This document shows positions 42,147 through 53,180 of a stretch of 64,000 nt of DNA, in pieces. The DNA comes from Streptomyces subrutilus (GTDB lineage Bacteria > Actinomycetota > Actinomycetes > Streptomycetales > Streptomycetaceae). Positions within the stretch are counted from its first letter, which is position 1, and the number at the start of each line of letters is the position of its first letter. Both the position numbers and the translations under genes were made by a program. The notes under the pieces are model-generated. The model was not told where the DNA came from. It made no database searches and worked only from the letters and a program-made list of their open reading frames with translations. The stretch lies in assembly GCF_008704535.1 (NCBI RefSeq), contig NZ_CP023701.1, positions 6,304,001 to 6,368,000 on the forward strand, read 5' to 3'.

Positions 42147-42820
42147 TGAGTCTCGCCGCACTGCTCGTCCTCGCCGACGGACGCTTCCCCGCCGGGGGGC
42201 ACGCCCACTCCGGCGGGGCCGAGGCCGCCTGCAAGGCCGGCCGCATCCGCGACGCCGCCACCCTGGAGGAGTTCTGCCGGGGCCGGCTGCACACGGCCGG
42301 CCTCACCGCCGCCGGCCTCGCCGCCGGCGCCGCCCTCGGGATCGACCCGGTCGAGCTCGACGGCGCCGCCGACGCGCGCACGCCCTCGCCCGCGCTGCGC
42401 ACCGCGGCTCGGCGGCTCGGCCGGCAGCTCCTGCGGGCCGCCCGGGCCACCTGGCCCTCGGCCGAACTCGACGCCCTGGCCGCGGCCTTCCCGCGCGGCG
42501 CGCACCAGCCTGTCGTCCTCGGGCTCACCGCCCGGGCGGCCGGGCTCGGTCCGCGCGACGCCGCACACGTGGCGGTGTACGAGAGCGTCGGCGGCCCGGC
42601 CACCGCGACCGTCCGGCTGCTGGGCCTGGACCCCTTCGAGGCGAGCGGGGTCCTGGCCCGCCTCGCCCCCGAGCTCGACGCCGTCGCGGCCCGGGCCGTC
42701 GACGCCGCCCTGCGGGCCCGCACGGAGGGCGCCGGCGCCCTGCCGGCCGCCTCCTCGCCCCTGCTGGAGATCGCGGCGGAGGTCCATGCCGACTGGGCGG
42801 TACGCCTCTTCGCCTCCTGA
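42146..42820 (+). CDS. ureF: urease accessory protein UreF
   Basis: 224 residues. All-helical GTPase-activating-type chaperone that joins UreD and UreG on the apo-urease. LVLADGRFPAGGHAHSGGAEAACKAGRI is the family N-terminus (G-x-F-x-x-G-x-(Y/H)-x-H-S), and HVAVYESVGGPATATVRLLGLDP the usual mid-late region. It starts within the ureC stop, indicating tight coupling. The N-terminus is short as in other actinobacteria. Confidence 0.93.
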   Translation: MSLAALLVLADGRFPAGGHAHSGGAEAACKAGRIRDAATLEEFCRGRLHTAGLTAAGLAAGAALGIDPVELDGAADARTPSPALRTAARRLGRQLLRAARATWPSAELDALAAAFPRGAHQPVVLGLTARAAGLGPRDAAHVAVYESVGGPATATVRLLGLDPFEASGVLARLAPELDAVAARAVDAALRARTEGAGALPAASSPLLEIAAEVHADWAVRLFAS

Positions 42821-42859
42821 GCGCCCCCACCGGACCCCGAACAGCCCCAAGGAGACCCC

Positions 42860-43548
<689 letters not shown>

Positions 43549-43552
<4 letters not shown>

Positions 43553-44334
43553 CCTGCCCGCCCCCCGACCTCCCGCCACCGGCGGGACTGCGCGCCACCG
43601 CCCGCATCCGCGCCACCGCCGACGGGCGGGGCGGCACCGCGCTGCCCCTCCTGGCCGGGGAGGGGCCCCTCGCCCTGCGCCGCACCCGGGGGCGGGGCGC
43701 GGAGGCCGGGGTCGTGCTCGTCGGCGCCATGAGCGCCCCGCTGGGCGGCGACCACCTCACCGTCGAGGCCACCGCCGGGCCCGGGGCGCACCTCGCCCTC
43801 GGCTCCGCGGCGGCCACCCTGGCCCTGCCCGGCCGCGGCGGCGAGCCCGCGCACTACGACGTACGGCTCACCCTGGAGGACGGCGCGTCGGTGCGGTGGC
43901 TGCCGGAACCGCTGGTCTCCGTACGCGGCAGCGACCTGCGCGTGCGCACCGAGGCCCGGCTGGCCCCCACCGCCCGGCTGCTGCTGCGCGAGGAGCAGGT
44001 GCTCGGCCGCGCCGGCGAGGCCCCGGGCCTGCTGCGCAGCAGGCTCGCCGTCACGCGCGGCGGCCGGCCGCTGCTGGACCAGGAACTCGCCTGCGGGCCC
44101 GGCGCGCCCGGCGGCTGGGACGGCCCGGCCGGCCTCGCCGGGCACCGGGCGATCGGACAGCTCCTCGTCGTGGACCCCGACTTCGAGGCGGCCCCGCCCG
44201 CGGCCGCGGTGCTGGGCGAGTACGCGGCGGTGACGCCGCTGGCCGGACCCGCGGTGCTCGTGACGGCCTTGGCCCCGGACGCCCTGAGGCTGCGCGAACT
44301 GCTGGACGGGGCCTGCCGCACGTACGGCTGGTGA
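43549..44334 (+). CDS. ureD: urease accessory protein UreD
   Basis: 261 residues from GTG 43549, inside the ureG stop. UreD (UreH) scaffold that holds apo-urease for nickel insertion: GRGGTALPLLAGEGPLALRRTR, MSAPLGGDHLTVEATAGPGAHLALGSAAATLALP, WLPEPLVSVRGSDLRVRTEARLAPTARLLLREEQVLGR. This is the actinobacterial divergent form, but the family is clear. It ends the operon. Confidence 0.9.
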
Positions 44335-44517
44335 ACGGGGACGAACCGGTCTCCGCTCAGCGGTACACACCTTTCCGGTTATCGGGTTGGCAAAGAACCG
44401 CGCCCCGCTCTGTCGCCGGGTCCCGGTCAGGCACCAGGATCGCCCCTGCACGCGGACGACCGAATCCGATCGAACCCGGCCGCCGAGAGCGGCACTTGAC
44501 GCAGGGGGAACAACCAC

Positions 44518-46182
44518 GTGATACGCAACGCGGCGCTGGGGAGCGCCGCCACCCTGATCACCGGCACGCTGGCGGCGAGCCTGCTGCTGGCCCCGCCCGC
44601 CTCCGCGGCGGCCGCCGGACGCGACAACGGCGCGGCGGAGGCGGTCGGCGTCCAGATCGCCGCCGCCCGCGCGGCCCGCGCCGGGATCGACTGGAAGGAC
44701 TGTCCGGCCGACTGGGGCTTCGAGAAGCCCATCCAGTGCGGCTGGGTCAAGGTCCCGCTCGACTACACCAAGCCGTTCGGCAAGACCATCGAGCTCGCGG
44801 TCGACCGGATCGGCAACACCGGCACCAAGGACGAGCGCCAGGGCGCCCTCCTCTACAACCCCGGCGGCCCCGGCGGTTCCGGCATGCGCTTCCCGCGACG
44901 GGTCACCACCAAGAGCCCGCTGTGGGTCAACACCTCCAAGGCGTACGACTTCGTGGGCTTCGACCCGCGCGGCGTCGGCCACTCCGCGCCGATCTCCTGC
45001 ATCGACCCGCAGGAGTTCGTCAAGGCCCCCAAGGCCGACCCGGTCCCGTCCAGCGAGGCCGACAAGCGCGCCCAGCGCAAGCTCGCCGCCGAGTACGCGG
45101 ACGGCTGCAAGGAGCGCAGCGGCGAGATGCTGCCGCACATGACCACCCCGAACACCGCGCGCGACCTCGACGTCATCCGTGCCGCGCTCGGCGAGAAGAA
45201 GCTGAACTACCTCGGCGTCTCCTACGGCACCTACCTCGGCGGGGTCTACGCGACCCTCTTCCCGAGCCACGTCCGCCGCATGATCGTCGACAGCGTCGTG
45301 GACCCGGACCAGGACAACATCTGGTACGAGGCCAACCTCGGCCAGGACGTCGCCTTCCAGACCCGCTGGAACGACTGGCAGGACTGGGTCGCCAAGAACG
45401 ACGCCGTCTTCCACATCGGCGACACCCGCGCCAAGGTGGAGGCGAAGTACCAGGAGCTGCGCGCCACGGCCAAGGCCGACCCGATCGGCGGGGTCGTCGG
45501 CCCGGCCGAGCTGATCGGCTTCTTCCAGGGCGCCCCGTACTACGACTCCTCCTGGGTGCCCGTCGCCCAGACCTGGGCCGCCTACGTCGCCGGCGACACC
45601 CAGGCGCTGGTCGACGCCATCGCCCCGGACATGTCCGACACGGCCGGCAACGCCGCCTCCGAGAACGGCAACGCCGTCTACACCGCGGTCGAGTGCGCCG
45701 ACGCCAAGTGGCCCACCAGCTGGGCCAAGTGGGACCGGGACAACACCAAGCTGCACCAGAAGTACCCGTTCCTGACCTGGTCCAACGCCTGGATGAACCT
45801 GCCCTGCGCGACCTGGAAGTCCAAGCAGAGCACCCCGATCGAGGTCGGTGCGGGCGCCCGGCAGGGCCTGCCGCCGGTGCTGATCGTCCAGTCCGAGCGG
45901 GACGCGGCCACCCCGTACGAGGGCGCGGTCTCGATGCACCGCCGCCTCGGCGGTTCGCGCCTGATCACCGAGCAGAACGCGGGCTCGCACGGTGTCACCA
46001 GCCTGGTGAACCCCTGCATCAACACCCGCGTGGACAGCTACCTGCTGACCGGCAAGGTCGACGCCAAGGACGTGAAGTGCGGCCCGCACGCCACGCCCGT
46101 CGCCCCCGCCCCGGCCGCCGCGAAGTCGGCGGCCCCGGGCGCGGACCTTCCGGCGCGTGAGGAGCTCCCGGCCGTCCGGTAG
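44518..46182 (+). CDS. secreted tripeptidyl aminopeptidase-like alpha/beta hydrolase
   Basis: 554 residues from GTG 44518, with AGGGGGA upstream. A Sec signal (IRNAALGSAATLITGTLAASLLLAPPASAAA) is followed by the SlpD/TAP-type peptidase: GALLYNPGGPGGSGM, FDPRGVGHSAPISC, nucleophile Ser in GVSYGTYLGGVYA, VDSVVDPDQDNIWY, and late PVLIVQSERDAATPYEGAV and AGSHGVT with the Asp and His. It likely releases tripeptides from secreted proteins. The C-terminal tail is Pro/Ala-rich. It is not part of the urease operon (183-bp gap). Confidence 0.92.
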   Translation: MIRNAALGSAATLITGTLAASLLLAPPASAAAAGRDNGAAEAVGVQIAAARAARAGIDWKDCPADWGFEKPIQCGWVKVPLDYTKPFGKTIELAVDRIGNTGTKDERQGALLYNPGGPGGSGMRFPRRVTTKSPLWVNTSKAYDFVGFDPRGVGHSAPISCIDPQEFVKAPKADPVPSSEADKRAQRKLAAEYADGCKERSGEMLPHMTTPNTARDLDVIRAALGEKKLNYLGVSYGTYLGGVYATLFPSHVRRMIVDSVVDPDQDNIWYEANLGQDVAFQTRWNDWQDWVAKNDAVFHIGDTRAKVEAKYQELRATAKADPIGGVVGPAELIGFFQGAPYYDSSWVPVAQTWAAYVAGDTQALVDAIAPDMSDTAGNAASENGNAVYTAVECADAKWPTSWAKWDRDNTKLHQKYPFLTWSNAWMNLPCATWKSKQSTPIEVGAGARQGLPPVLIVQSERDAATPYEGAVSMHRRLGGSRLITEQNAGSHGVTSLVNPCINTRVDSYLLTGKVDAKDVKCGPHATPVAPAPAAAKSAAPGADLPAREELPAVR

Positions 46183-46210
46183 CGGACGGCCCGCGGGACG
46201 GGGAGGGGGC

Positions 46211-46921
46211 TCAGCGCTTCGGGCGCCGGGCCCTCTTCCGTCCTTCCTCCGCCTCGGCCTTGACCTCGGCCGCGTACCGGTCGACGTACTCCTGGCCCGA
46301 GAGCGCGAGGATGGCGTACATGATCTCGTCGGTGACGGCGCGCAGCACCGCCCGCTCCGACTCCAGCCCGGCGTAGCGGGAGAAGTCCATCGGCTCGCCG
46401 AAGCGGATCGTCACCCGCCGGATCTTCGGGATCTTCTGTCCGGGCGGCTGGATCTCGAAGGTGCCGACCATCGCGCACGGCACCACCGGCACCCCGGCGC
46501 CCAGCGCCATCGCGGCCACGCCGACCTTGCCCTTGTACAGCCGCCCGTCGTGCGAGCGGGTGCCCTCCGGGTAGATGCCCAGCAGCTCGTCCTCGGCCAG
46601 CACCCCGAGCCCCTCGCGCAGGGCGGCCCGTCCGGCGTCCTTGCCGGAGCGGTCCACGGGGATCTGCCCGGCGCTGCGGAAGAAGGCGGCGGTCAGCCGG
46701 CCCTTGACCCCCGGGCCGGTGAAGTACTCGGCCTTCGCGAGGAAGGTGATCCGGCGCTTGAGGATGGCCGGCATCAGGAAGTGGTCGGAGAACGACAGGT
46801 GGTTGCCCGCGATGATCGCGGCGCCCTCCGCCGGGATGTTCTCCAGGCCTTCGATCCTCGGCCGGAACAGCAGCCGTAGCAGCGGCCCGAGCAGGACGTG
46901 CTTGAGCAAGTGGTAGAACAC
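46211..46921 (-). CDS. PlsC-type 1-acyl-glycerol-3-phosphate acyltransferase
   Basis: 236 residues from GTG 46921. Catalytic block I GNHLSFSDHF (H-x4-D), block II around YFTGPGVKGRLTAAFFRSAGQIPVDR, block III LGIYPEGTRSHDGRLYKGK, block IV VVPCAMVG. One N-terminal hydrophobic helix (LLKHVLLGPLLRLLF) anchors it. It likely acylates lysophosphatidate in phospholipid synthesis. The C-terminus is highly basic. Convergent with the peptidase gene. Confidence 0.9.
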   Translation of the reverse strand: MFYHLLKHVLLGPLLRLLFRPRIEGLENIPAEGAAIIAGNHLSFSDHFLMPAILKRRITFLAKAEYFTGPGVKGRLTAAFFRSAGQIPVDRSGKDAGRAALREGLGVLAEDELLGIYPEGTRSHDGRLYKGKVGVAAMALGAGVPVVPCAMVGTFEIQPPGQKIPKIRRVTIRFGEPMDFSRYAGLESERAVLRAVTDEIMYAILALSGQEYVDRYAAEVKAEAEEGRKRARRPKR

Positions 46922-47168
46922 CCGGCGTTTCCCTTCACCTCACGGTCCGGACCAGTGTGCGGGAAACGGCGGCGGATGGGCACGGTGCCGTCGAAGCCAC
47001 CTCGGCCGTTCGTCCCGGGATCGGCCGGAATCCACCGGTTCGCGGGCCGGTGGGCCGGACGGGTGGCGCCGTACGGACCTGCGAACATCGGACGCGCGGA
47101 CGCCTCGGGCGCGGCTCAGGACCGGCCCGGGCGCGGCGGGCCCCGCGGGTGGGCGCGGAGCCGGCGGG

Positions 47169-47327
47169 TCAGGCCCCGCGGGAGGCGGCCATCCCGGCGG
47201 TCAGCAGCCCCAGCACCACCCAGCCGAACCACAGCCACCCGTTGCTGCCCAGGGCCACGGAGTACGCGGCGACGGCCACCAGAGCGGCGAAGGTCGTGAC
47301 GGCCATCGCCTTAACAGAACCGGTCAT
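47169..47327 (-). CDS. small two-helix membrane protein
   Basis: 52 residues, ATG 47327. Two hydrophobic segments, AVTTFAALVAVAAYSVALG and WLWFGWVVLGLLTAGMAAS, with a short hydrophilic turn; start MTGSVKAM. It sits 33 bp downstream of the CtaG-type gene on the same strand and may be in its operon. Function unknown; similar small proteins accompany respiratory genes in Streptomyces. Confidence 0.6.
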   Translation of the reverse strand: MTGSVKAMAVTTFAALVAVAAYSVALGSNGWLWFGWVVLGLLTAGMAASRGA

Positions 47328-47359
47328 GCCCCATGGTGGCGCGCGGAGGCGTCGGCGCG

Positions 47360-48316
47360 CTACCGGCCACGCGCCTGGAGCGAGGCCAGATACGAGTTGT
47401 ACGCCTCCAGCTCCTGGTCGCCGTCCCGGTCCGCAGCCCGGTCGGACCGCTTCGCGGCCCGCTGCTCCGAGTGGTACCACTGGTAGACGAGGGCGATCAG
47501 AACCAGCACCGAGGGGATCTCGCTGAAGGCCCAGGCGATGCCGCCGCCCCACTGCTGGTCGAGGAGCGGGTCGATGCCCAGGGAGGCGGGCGGATCGGCG
47601 TACGTCTTGATCATCGGCTCGCTGGCCATCATCAGGGCGATGCCGAAGAAGGCGTGGAAGGGCATGCCGGCGAAGAGCTCCAGCATCCGCATCACGTAGC
47701 CGGGCCGGTGCGGGCCCGGGTCCACGCCCATGATCGGCCAGAAGAAGATCAGGCCGACGGCGAGGAAGTGCACCATCATCGCGATGTGCCCGGCCCGGCT
47801 CTCCATCAGGAAGTCGAAGAGCGGCGTGAAGTACAGGCCGTAGAGGCTCGCGATGAACATGGGGATGGTGAAGGCCGGGTGCGTGATCACGCGCATGTAG
47901 CGGCTGTGCAGCAGCATCATGAGGAGCTCGCGGGGGCCCTTGCTGCCGCGCGCGGCGGGCGGCAGGGCGCGCAGCGCCAGGGTCATCGGCGCGCCGAGCA
48001 GCAGCAGGATCGGGGTGACCATGCTGATCACCATGTGCTGGACCATGTGGACGCTGAACATGACCATGCCGTAGTCGTTCAGCTTCGTGCACATCACCAG
48101 GACCACGGTGAGCACGCCCAGCGTGAAGGCCACCGTCCGCCCCACCGGCCAGGCGTCGCCGCGGCCGCGCAGGCGCAGCACGCCCCACAGGTACAGGGCG
48201 AGGCCCAGCAGGGAGCCGAAGAGGAAGAAGCCGTCGAAGGAGAACTCCAGCCCCCGCCCGAGGGTGAACGGCGGCAGGTCCATGTTCATGTCCATGCCGT
48301 GCCCGCTGTGATCCAT
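47360..48316 (-). CDS. CtaG-type (caa3) cytochrome c oxidase assembly protein
   Basis: 318 residues, about seven membrane segments. The N-terminus MDHSGHGMDMNMD is His/Met-rich, as in copper-handling proteins. Core: HMVQHMVISMVTPILLLLGAPMTLALRAL, HPAFTIPMFIASLYGLYFTPLFDFLM, HIAMMVHFLAVGLIFFWPIMGVDPGPHRPGYVMRMLELFAGMPFHAFFGIALM. This fits Pfam CtaG_caa3, thought to help insert copper into oxidase. The C-terminal tail is charged. No cox gene is in the window. Confidence 0.9.
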   Translation of the reverse strand: MDHSGHGMDMNMDLPPFTLGRGLEFSFDGFFLFGSLLGLALYLWGVLRLRGRGDAWPVGRTVAFTLGVLTVVLVMCTKLNDYGMVMFSVHMVQHMVISMVTPILLLLGAPMTLALRALPPAARGSKGPRELLMMLLHSRYMRVITHPAFTIPMFIASLYGLYFTPLFDFLMESRAGHIAMMVHFLAVGLIFFWPIMGVDPGPHRPGYVMRMLELFAGMPFHAFFGIALMMASEPMIKTYADPPASLGIDPLLDQQWGGGIAWAFSEIPSVLVLIALVYQWYHSEQRAAKRSDRAADRDGDQELEAYNSYLASLQARGR

Positions 48317-48356
48317 CTGTTCACTCCTCTTGACTGTGGCGCCCCACCACAGTAAT

Positions 48357-48390
48357 GCCGCCCCCGTGCGCCACTGCGCGCGGGGGCGGC
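48357..48390. terminator. hairpin downstream of pfkA
   Basis: A 15-bp GC-rich stem (arm GCCGCCCCCGTGCGC, one G-T wobble) with a four-base loop, 17 bp past the pfkA stop on the minus strand and before the CtaG-type gene. Confidence 0.7.
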
Positions 48391-48406
48391 ACTCACGGAA
48401 GGAGGG

Positions 48407-49432
<1,026 letters not shown>

Positions 49433-49571
49433 GGCAGGAACGGACCTTTGCAACGTGGGCCGACGACCGGACCACGTCGTCCGGTTGGAACTACGGTCAC
49501 CCTACAAGCGGAAGCCGCGTGGACTGAACCATCCTCCACATGCTGGTCCGGACCGTGGTGCGAACGCACGG

Positions 49572-49602
49572 CGGCCCGGCTCCCGCAAGGGGAGCCGGGC
49601 CG
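49572..49602. terminator. terminator of the murT-gatD operon
   Basis: A perfect 13-bp stem (CGGCCCGGCTCCC and its complement) with loop GCAAG, 21 bp past the gatD stop on the minus strand. Confidence 0.8.
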
Positions 49603-49623
49603 TAGCCGGGACGGCGCGGGCGG

Positions 49624-50352
49624 TCAGGCCGGCTGCGTCGCGGCCGAGATGCGCTCCGCGCGCAGCGCCTCGTACCACCGGTCGTCTATGGCCGGCAGCG
49701 CGTTCACGTCGAGGGCCAGCTTCAGCAGCAGGTCCGCGATGTGCGGGTTGCGGGCCATGACGGGGCCGTGCATGTAGGTGCCGAAGACCGTGTCGTTGTA
49801 CGCGCCCTCGGTGCCGTCGCCGGTGCCGTTGCCGCGGCCCATGGTCACCCGGGCGAACGGCCGCGCCGTCGGGCCGAGGTGGGTGATGCCCTGGTGGTTC
49901 TCGAAGCCCGTCAGCTGGGGCAGGCCCAGGCGCGGGTCGATGTCCCCGAGGACGTCGCCGACGCACCGCTCGCCCTCGCCGCGGACGGTGACCACGTCCA
50001 GCAGGCCGAGGCCCTCCTGGCGCTGGCCCTGGTCGTTGACGAACTCCTTGCCCAGGATCTGGTAGCCGGCGCAGACGGAGAAGACGATCGCCCCGTTCGA
50101 GACGGCGCGCTCCAGTCCGCCGTCGCGCACCAGGCGCTCGGCGGCCAGCCGCTGGGGCCGGTCCTCGCCGCCGCCGATCAGGTAGATGTCGCCCGAGGTG
50201 GGGATGGGCTGGTCGCTGCGGACGTCCACGCGCTGCACGTCCAGGCCGCGCTGACGCGCCCGGCGCTCCACCACGAGGGCGTTGCCCTGGTCTCCGTACG
50301 TGCTCAGCAGGTCGGGGTAGACCCACACCAGACGCAGGCTGTTGTCGCTCAT
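49624..50352 (-). CDS. gatD: GatD, glutaminase subunit of lipid II amidating enzyme
   Basis: 242 residues. Class I glutamine amidotransferase: nucleophile Cys94 in FSVCAGYQILG, His195 in GTYMHGPVMARNP, and the N-terminal VWVYPDLLSTYGDQGNALVVERRA. With MurT it amidates the alpha-carboxyl of D-Glu in the peptidoglycan stem. It lies 30 bp downstream of murT in one operon. Confidence 0.93.
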   Translation of the reverse strand: MSDNSLRLVWVYPDLLSTYGDQGNALVVERRARQRGLDVQRVDVRSDQPIPTSGDIYLIGGGEDRPQRLAAERLVRDGGLERAVSNGAIVFSVCAGYQILGKEFVNDQGQRQEGLGLLDVVTVRGEGERCVGDVLGDIDPRLGLPQLTGFENHQGITHLGPTARPFARVTMGRGNGTGDGTEGAYNDTVFGTYMHGPVMARNPHIADLLLKLALDVNALPAIDDRWYEALRAERISAATQPA

Positions 50353-50382
50353 GCTCGTGTCCTCTGCGGTTCTGAAGGGGTG

Positions 50383-51621
50383 CTAGTTGCCGACGCGGCG
50401 GCGGACGTCCTGGAAGGCGGTGTAGTTGGCGATCAGCTCGATCTGCCCCGGCGGCGCGAGCTGCACGGCCTCGTCGAGGGTCTCGCACACCCGGAAGTCC
50501 AGCCCCGCGACCTCCAGGCGGACCGCGAGGTCGAGCTTGCGGTCGCCGATGACGAAGATCGGGTGGCCGGCGAGGCGCGGGTAGTCCACGTCCCACAGCC
50601 AGGAGGTGTCGGTGCCGTCCGCGCCGCGGGCGTTCACCGAGAGGATCACCGGGGTCGGCGGCGGGTCGATCAGGGAAAACGTTTCGAGCCAGCCGGCCGG
50701 GTTCTTGGCGAGCAGCAGCCGCAGCTCGCGGCCCTGGAAGCTGATCACGTCGTAGCGGCCGGCGACGGCCTGGACCTGGTACATCCGCTCCAGCGCGACC
50801 TGCGGCGGGACGCCGAAGACCGCGGCGACCGCGGCCGAGGTGGCGGCGTTGGCCTTGTTGGCGCGGCCGGGCAGCTGGAGGTGGATCGGCCAGGCCGAGC
50901 CGTGCGGGTCCAGTACGTGGTCGCCCGAGAGCACCCAGCTCGGCATCGGGCGGCGGAAGCCGCACTCGCCGCAGAACCAGTCGTCGCCCGGGCGCTGCAT
51001 GACACCGCCGCAGGAGGGGCAGGACCAGGCGTCGTCCTTCCACTCCTGGCCGGCGGCGACCCACACCACGTTCTGCGAGGAGGAGGCGGACCACACGATC
51101 AGCGGGTCGTCGCAGTTCGCCACGATGACGGCCTTGGAGCCCTGGAGGCCCTCGCGCCACTTCTCCGCGAGCATGCGGGTCTCGGCGGCGCGGTCCAGCT
51201 GGTCGCGCGAGAGGTTGAGGAGGGCGATCACCTTCGGGGTGACGTCGCGGGCCACTCCGGACAGGTACTTCTCGTCGACCTCGATGACGCCGTACCGGGC
51301 GTCCGAGCCGCCCGCCAGGGCCGAGGTGATGCCGGCCGGCATGTTGGCGCCGAGGGCGTTGGAGACGACCGGGCCGCTGGCCCGCAGGGCCTCCGCGATC
51401 AGACGCGTCGTCGTGGTCTTGCCGTTCGTCGCGGAGACGAGGACGACGTCGAGGTGCTGCGCCAGCGCGCCGAGGAGATCGGGGTCGAGCCTGAGTGCGA
51501 CCTTGCCGCCGATCACCGATCCGCTTCCGCGTCCCGCGGCCCGCGACACCGCCGCCGCGGCCTTGCCCGCCGTCACGGCCAGCTTGGCCCGCGGCGAAAG
51601 CGGCTCCGTGTTGCCTGCCAT
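50383..51621 (-). CDS. murT: MurT, Mur-ligase-like subunit of lipid II amidating enzyme
   Basis: 412 residues. The P-loop (LVSATNGKTTTTRLI, Lys68) and VIEVDEKYL belong to the Mur ligase central domain, with the MurT hallmark four-Cys zinc ribbon C201-x2-C204 ... C217-x2-C220 inserted. The C-terminal DUF1727 region (TDTSWLWDVDYPRLAGHPIFVIGDRKLDLAVRL) completes it. It uses ATP to activate the glutamate carboxyl of lipid II for GatD-derived ammonia. Confidence 0.94.
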   Translation of the reverse strand: MAGNTEPLSPRAKLAVTAGKAAAAVSRAAGRGSGSVIGGKVALRLDPDLLGALAQHLDVVLVSATNGKTTTTRLIAEALRASGPVVSNALGANMPAGITSALAGGSDARYGVIEVDEKYLSGVARDVTPKVIALLNLSRDQLDRAAETRMLAEKWREGLQGSKAVIVANCDDPLIVWSASSSQNVVWVAAGQEWKDDAWSCPSCGGVMQRPGDDWFCGECGFRRPMPSWVLSGDHVLDPHGSAWPIHLQLPGRANKANAATSAAVAAVFGVPPQVALERMYQVQAVAGRYDVISFQGRELRLLLAKNPAGWLETFSLIDPPPTPVILSVNARGADGTDTSWLWDVDYPRLAGHPIFVIGDRKLDLAVRLEVAGLDFRVCETLDEAVQLAPPGQIELIANYTAFQDVRRRVGN

Positions 51622-51731
51622 CGTCCCTTGTCCTCCTTGCGTCGGTCGCCCCCAGCCTATCCAGTACCGGCCGGAGCCTTGACCGCGGCGCCCCCGCGCC
51701 GCGGCGGATCTCCTCATATATTCGCCCGTCG

Positions 51732-51737
51732 TACCCT
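51732..51737 (+). promoter_or_regulatory. -10 box for a leaderless def transcript
   Basis: TACCCT ends eight bases before the def ATG (51745), which would place the first transcribed base at or next to the ATG. No Shine-Dalgarno precedes that ATG. The -35 is not clear. Confidence 0.4.
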
Positions 51738-51744
51738 TACGGCC

Positions 51745-52293
51745 ATGCGACAGCGCCCCATCCCCGGCACCACCGGCACCGTCCGCACCATGAGCCTGCT
51801 GGGCGATCCGGTGCTCCGCTCGACGTGCGCGGAAGTGACCGCGTTCGGACCCGATCTCGCCCGGCTGGTCGAGGACATGTTCGCGACGATGTACGCCGCG
51901 GAGGGGGTCGGGCTGGCCGCCAACCAGATCGGCGTCGCACAGCGGGTGTTCGTCTACGACTGCCCCGACGACGAGGACGTCCGCCACGTCGGCCACATCG
52001 TCAACCCCCGTCTGGTGGAGGCCGACGGGGACGAGTACCTCGGTCCCGAGGGCTGCCTCTCGCTGCCCGGACTGGAGGCCGGCACGCCCCGCTTCGACCG
52101 GGCGGTCGTCGAAGGGGTGACCGCGGACGGCACCCCGGTGCGCATCGAGGGCACCGGCTTCTTCGCGCGCTGCCTCCAGCACGAGTGCGACCACCTGGCG
52201 GGCACGGTCTACGCGGACCGGGTCACGGGGCTGCGGGCCCGGCGGCTGCGCCGCGCCATCCGCAAGGCGCCGTGGTCGGCGCCGCGGGGCTGA
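51745..52293 (+). CDS. def: peptide deformylase
   Basis: 182 residues. It removes the N-formyl group from new proteins. All three motifs: GVGLAANQ (54-61), EGCLSL (102-107, metal ligand Cys104), H146-ECDH150 (metal-binding His and catalytic Glu147). Leaderless start likely. It is divergent from murT; Streptomyces usually has several def genes, and this is the type-1 form. The C-terminal tail is basic. Confidence 0.95.
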   Translation: MRQRPIPGTTGTVRTMSLLGDPVLRSTCAEVTAFGPDLARLVEDMFATMYAAEGVGLAANQIGVAQRVFVYDCPDDEDVRHVGHIVNPRLVEADGDEYLGPEGCLSLPGLEAGTPRFDRAVVEGVTADGTPVRIEGTGFFARCLQHECDHLAGTVYADRVTGLRARRLRRAIRKAPWSAPRG

Positions 52294-52367
52294 GGCCCGC
52301 GCGCCGCGGCGCCGGCCCGCGCGACGTACGGCGCCGACCGGCGGACGGCGGACGACACGGGCCGGGG

Positions 52368-53012
52368 TCAGAAGCCCGGGCCGTCCGCCCGGTTGCCCGC
52401 GGTGGCCAGCCGGCCCCACAGCAGGTCGGTGAGGCCGGTGACCAGCTCGGCCCGGTCGCACGGCCGCTCGCCCAGCCACCAGTCGCCGGCCGCGTGCATC
52501 ATGCCGACGATGCCGTGGCCCCAGATCCGGGCCAGCCGTTCGCCGCCGGGGCCGAGGTCCACGCGCTCGCCGATCACCTGGGCCAGCTCCTCGCCGAGGC
52601 GGCGCAGCAGCGGAGCCGAGTGCAGGCCGACGTCGAAGCCGCGCTCGACGGCCTGGGAGTCCTCGGCGGGGTGCATGAGGAAGCGGTACACCTGCGGCCG
52701 GGCCTCGATGGCCGCGAGGTAGGTGTCCAGGGTGGCCTCCACCCGGCTGCGGCGCTCGGCCGGGGCGTCGAGCGCGGCCCGCAATGAGTCGAGCAGGCCG
52801 TCGGTGTGGCGGACGGCGAGCGCCTGGTAGAGGCCCGCCTTGTCGCCGAAGTGCCGGTACAGGATGGGTTTGGTGATGCCGGCCTCGGCCGCGATGGCGT
52901 TCATGGAGGCCTTCGGGCCGTCCCTGAGCACGACCCGGTCGGCGGCTTCGAGCAGCTCGCGCCGGCGGCGCTCCGCCGCCCCGCTCTCGCCTGCCTGCTG
53001 CGTGGTCTCCAT
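52368..53012 (-). CDS. TetR/AcrR family repressor
   Basis: 214 residues. The N-terminal HTH is RRRELLEAADRVVLRDGPKASMNAIAAEAGITKPILYRHFGDKAGLYQALAVRH. The C-terminal domain is helical with LDTYLAAIEARPQVYRFLMHP, seen in fatty-acid-type TetR regulators. Divergent from an acyl-CoA dehydrogenase gene, with two inverted repeats in the gap, so it probably represses that gene and itself in response to an acyl-CoA. Confidence 0.9.
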   Translation of the reverse strand: METTQQAGESGAAERRRRELLEAADRVVLRDGPKASMNAIAAEAGITKPILYRHFGDKAGLYQALAVRHTDGLLDSLRAALDAPAERRSRVEATLDTYLAAIEARPQVYRFLMHPAEDSQAVERGFDVGLHSAPLLRRLGEELAQVIGERVDLGPGGERLARIWGHGIVGMMHAAGDWWLGERPCDRAELVTGLTDLLWGRLATAGNRADGPGF

Positions 53013-53136
53013 GGTGTGTTTCTCTCCCCGCCCTTGCGATGTGCCTGACGCCCACGCAACGTAACACCCCGCACACCCTCGCGATCGAATCGGCGGCCGC
53101 CCGCGGGGTCGGGCGCCGGGGGTGCGCCCGCGCTGC

Positions 53137-53166
53137 TTGACAGTGCTTACTGACCGGTAACAGACT
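53137..53166 (+). promoter_or_regulatory. promoter of the acyl-CoA dehydrogenase gene
   Basis: Consensus -35 TTGACA (53137-53142), 18-bp spacer, CAGACT (53161-53166). The inverted repeat at 53147-53160 lies in the spacer. Confidence 0.5.
53147..53160. promoter_or_regulatory. TetR operator candidate 1
   Basis: TTAC-TGACCG-GTAA, within the promoter spacer. Blocking this would stop polymerase binding. Confidence 0.5.
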
Positions 53167-53180
53167 GTGGTCATCGTGTG

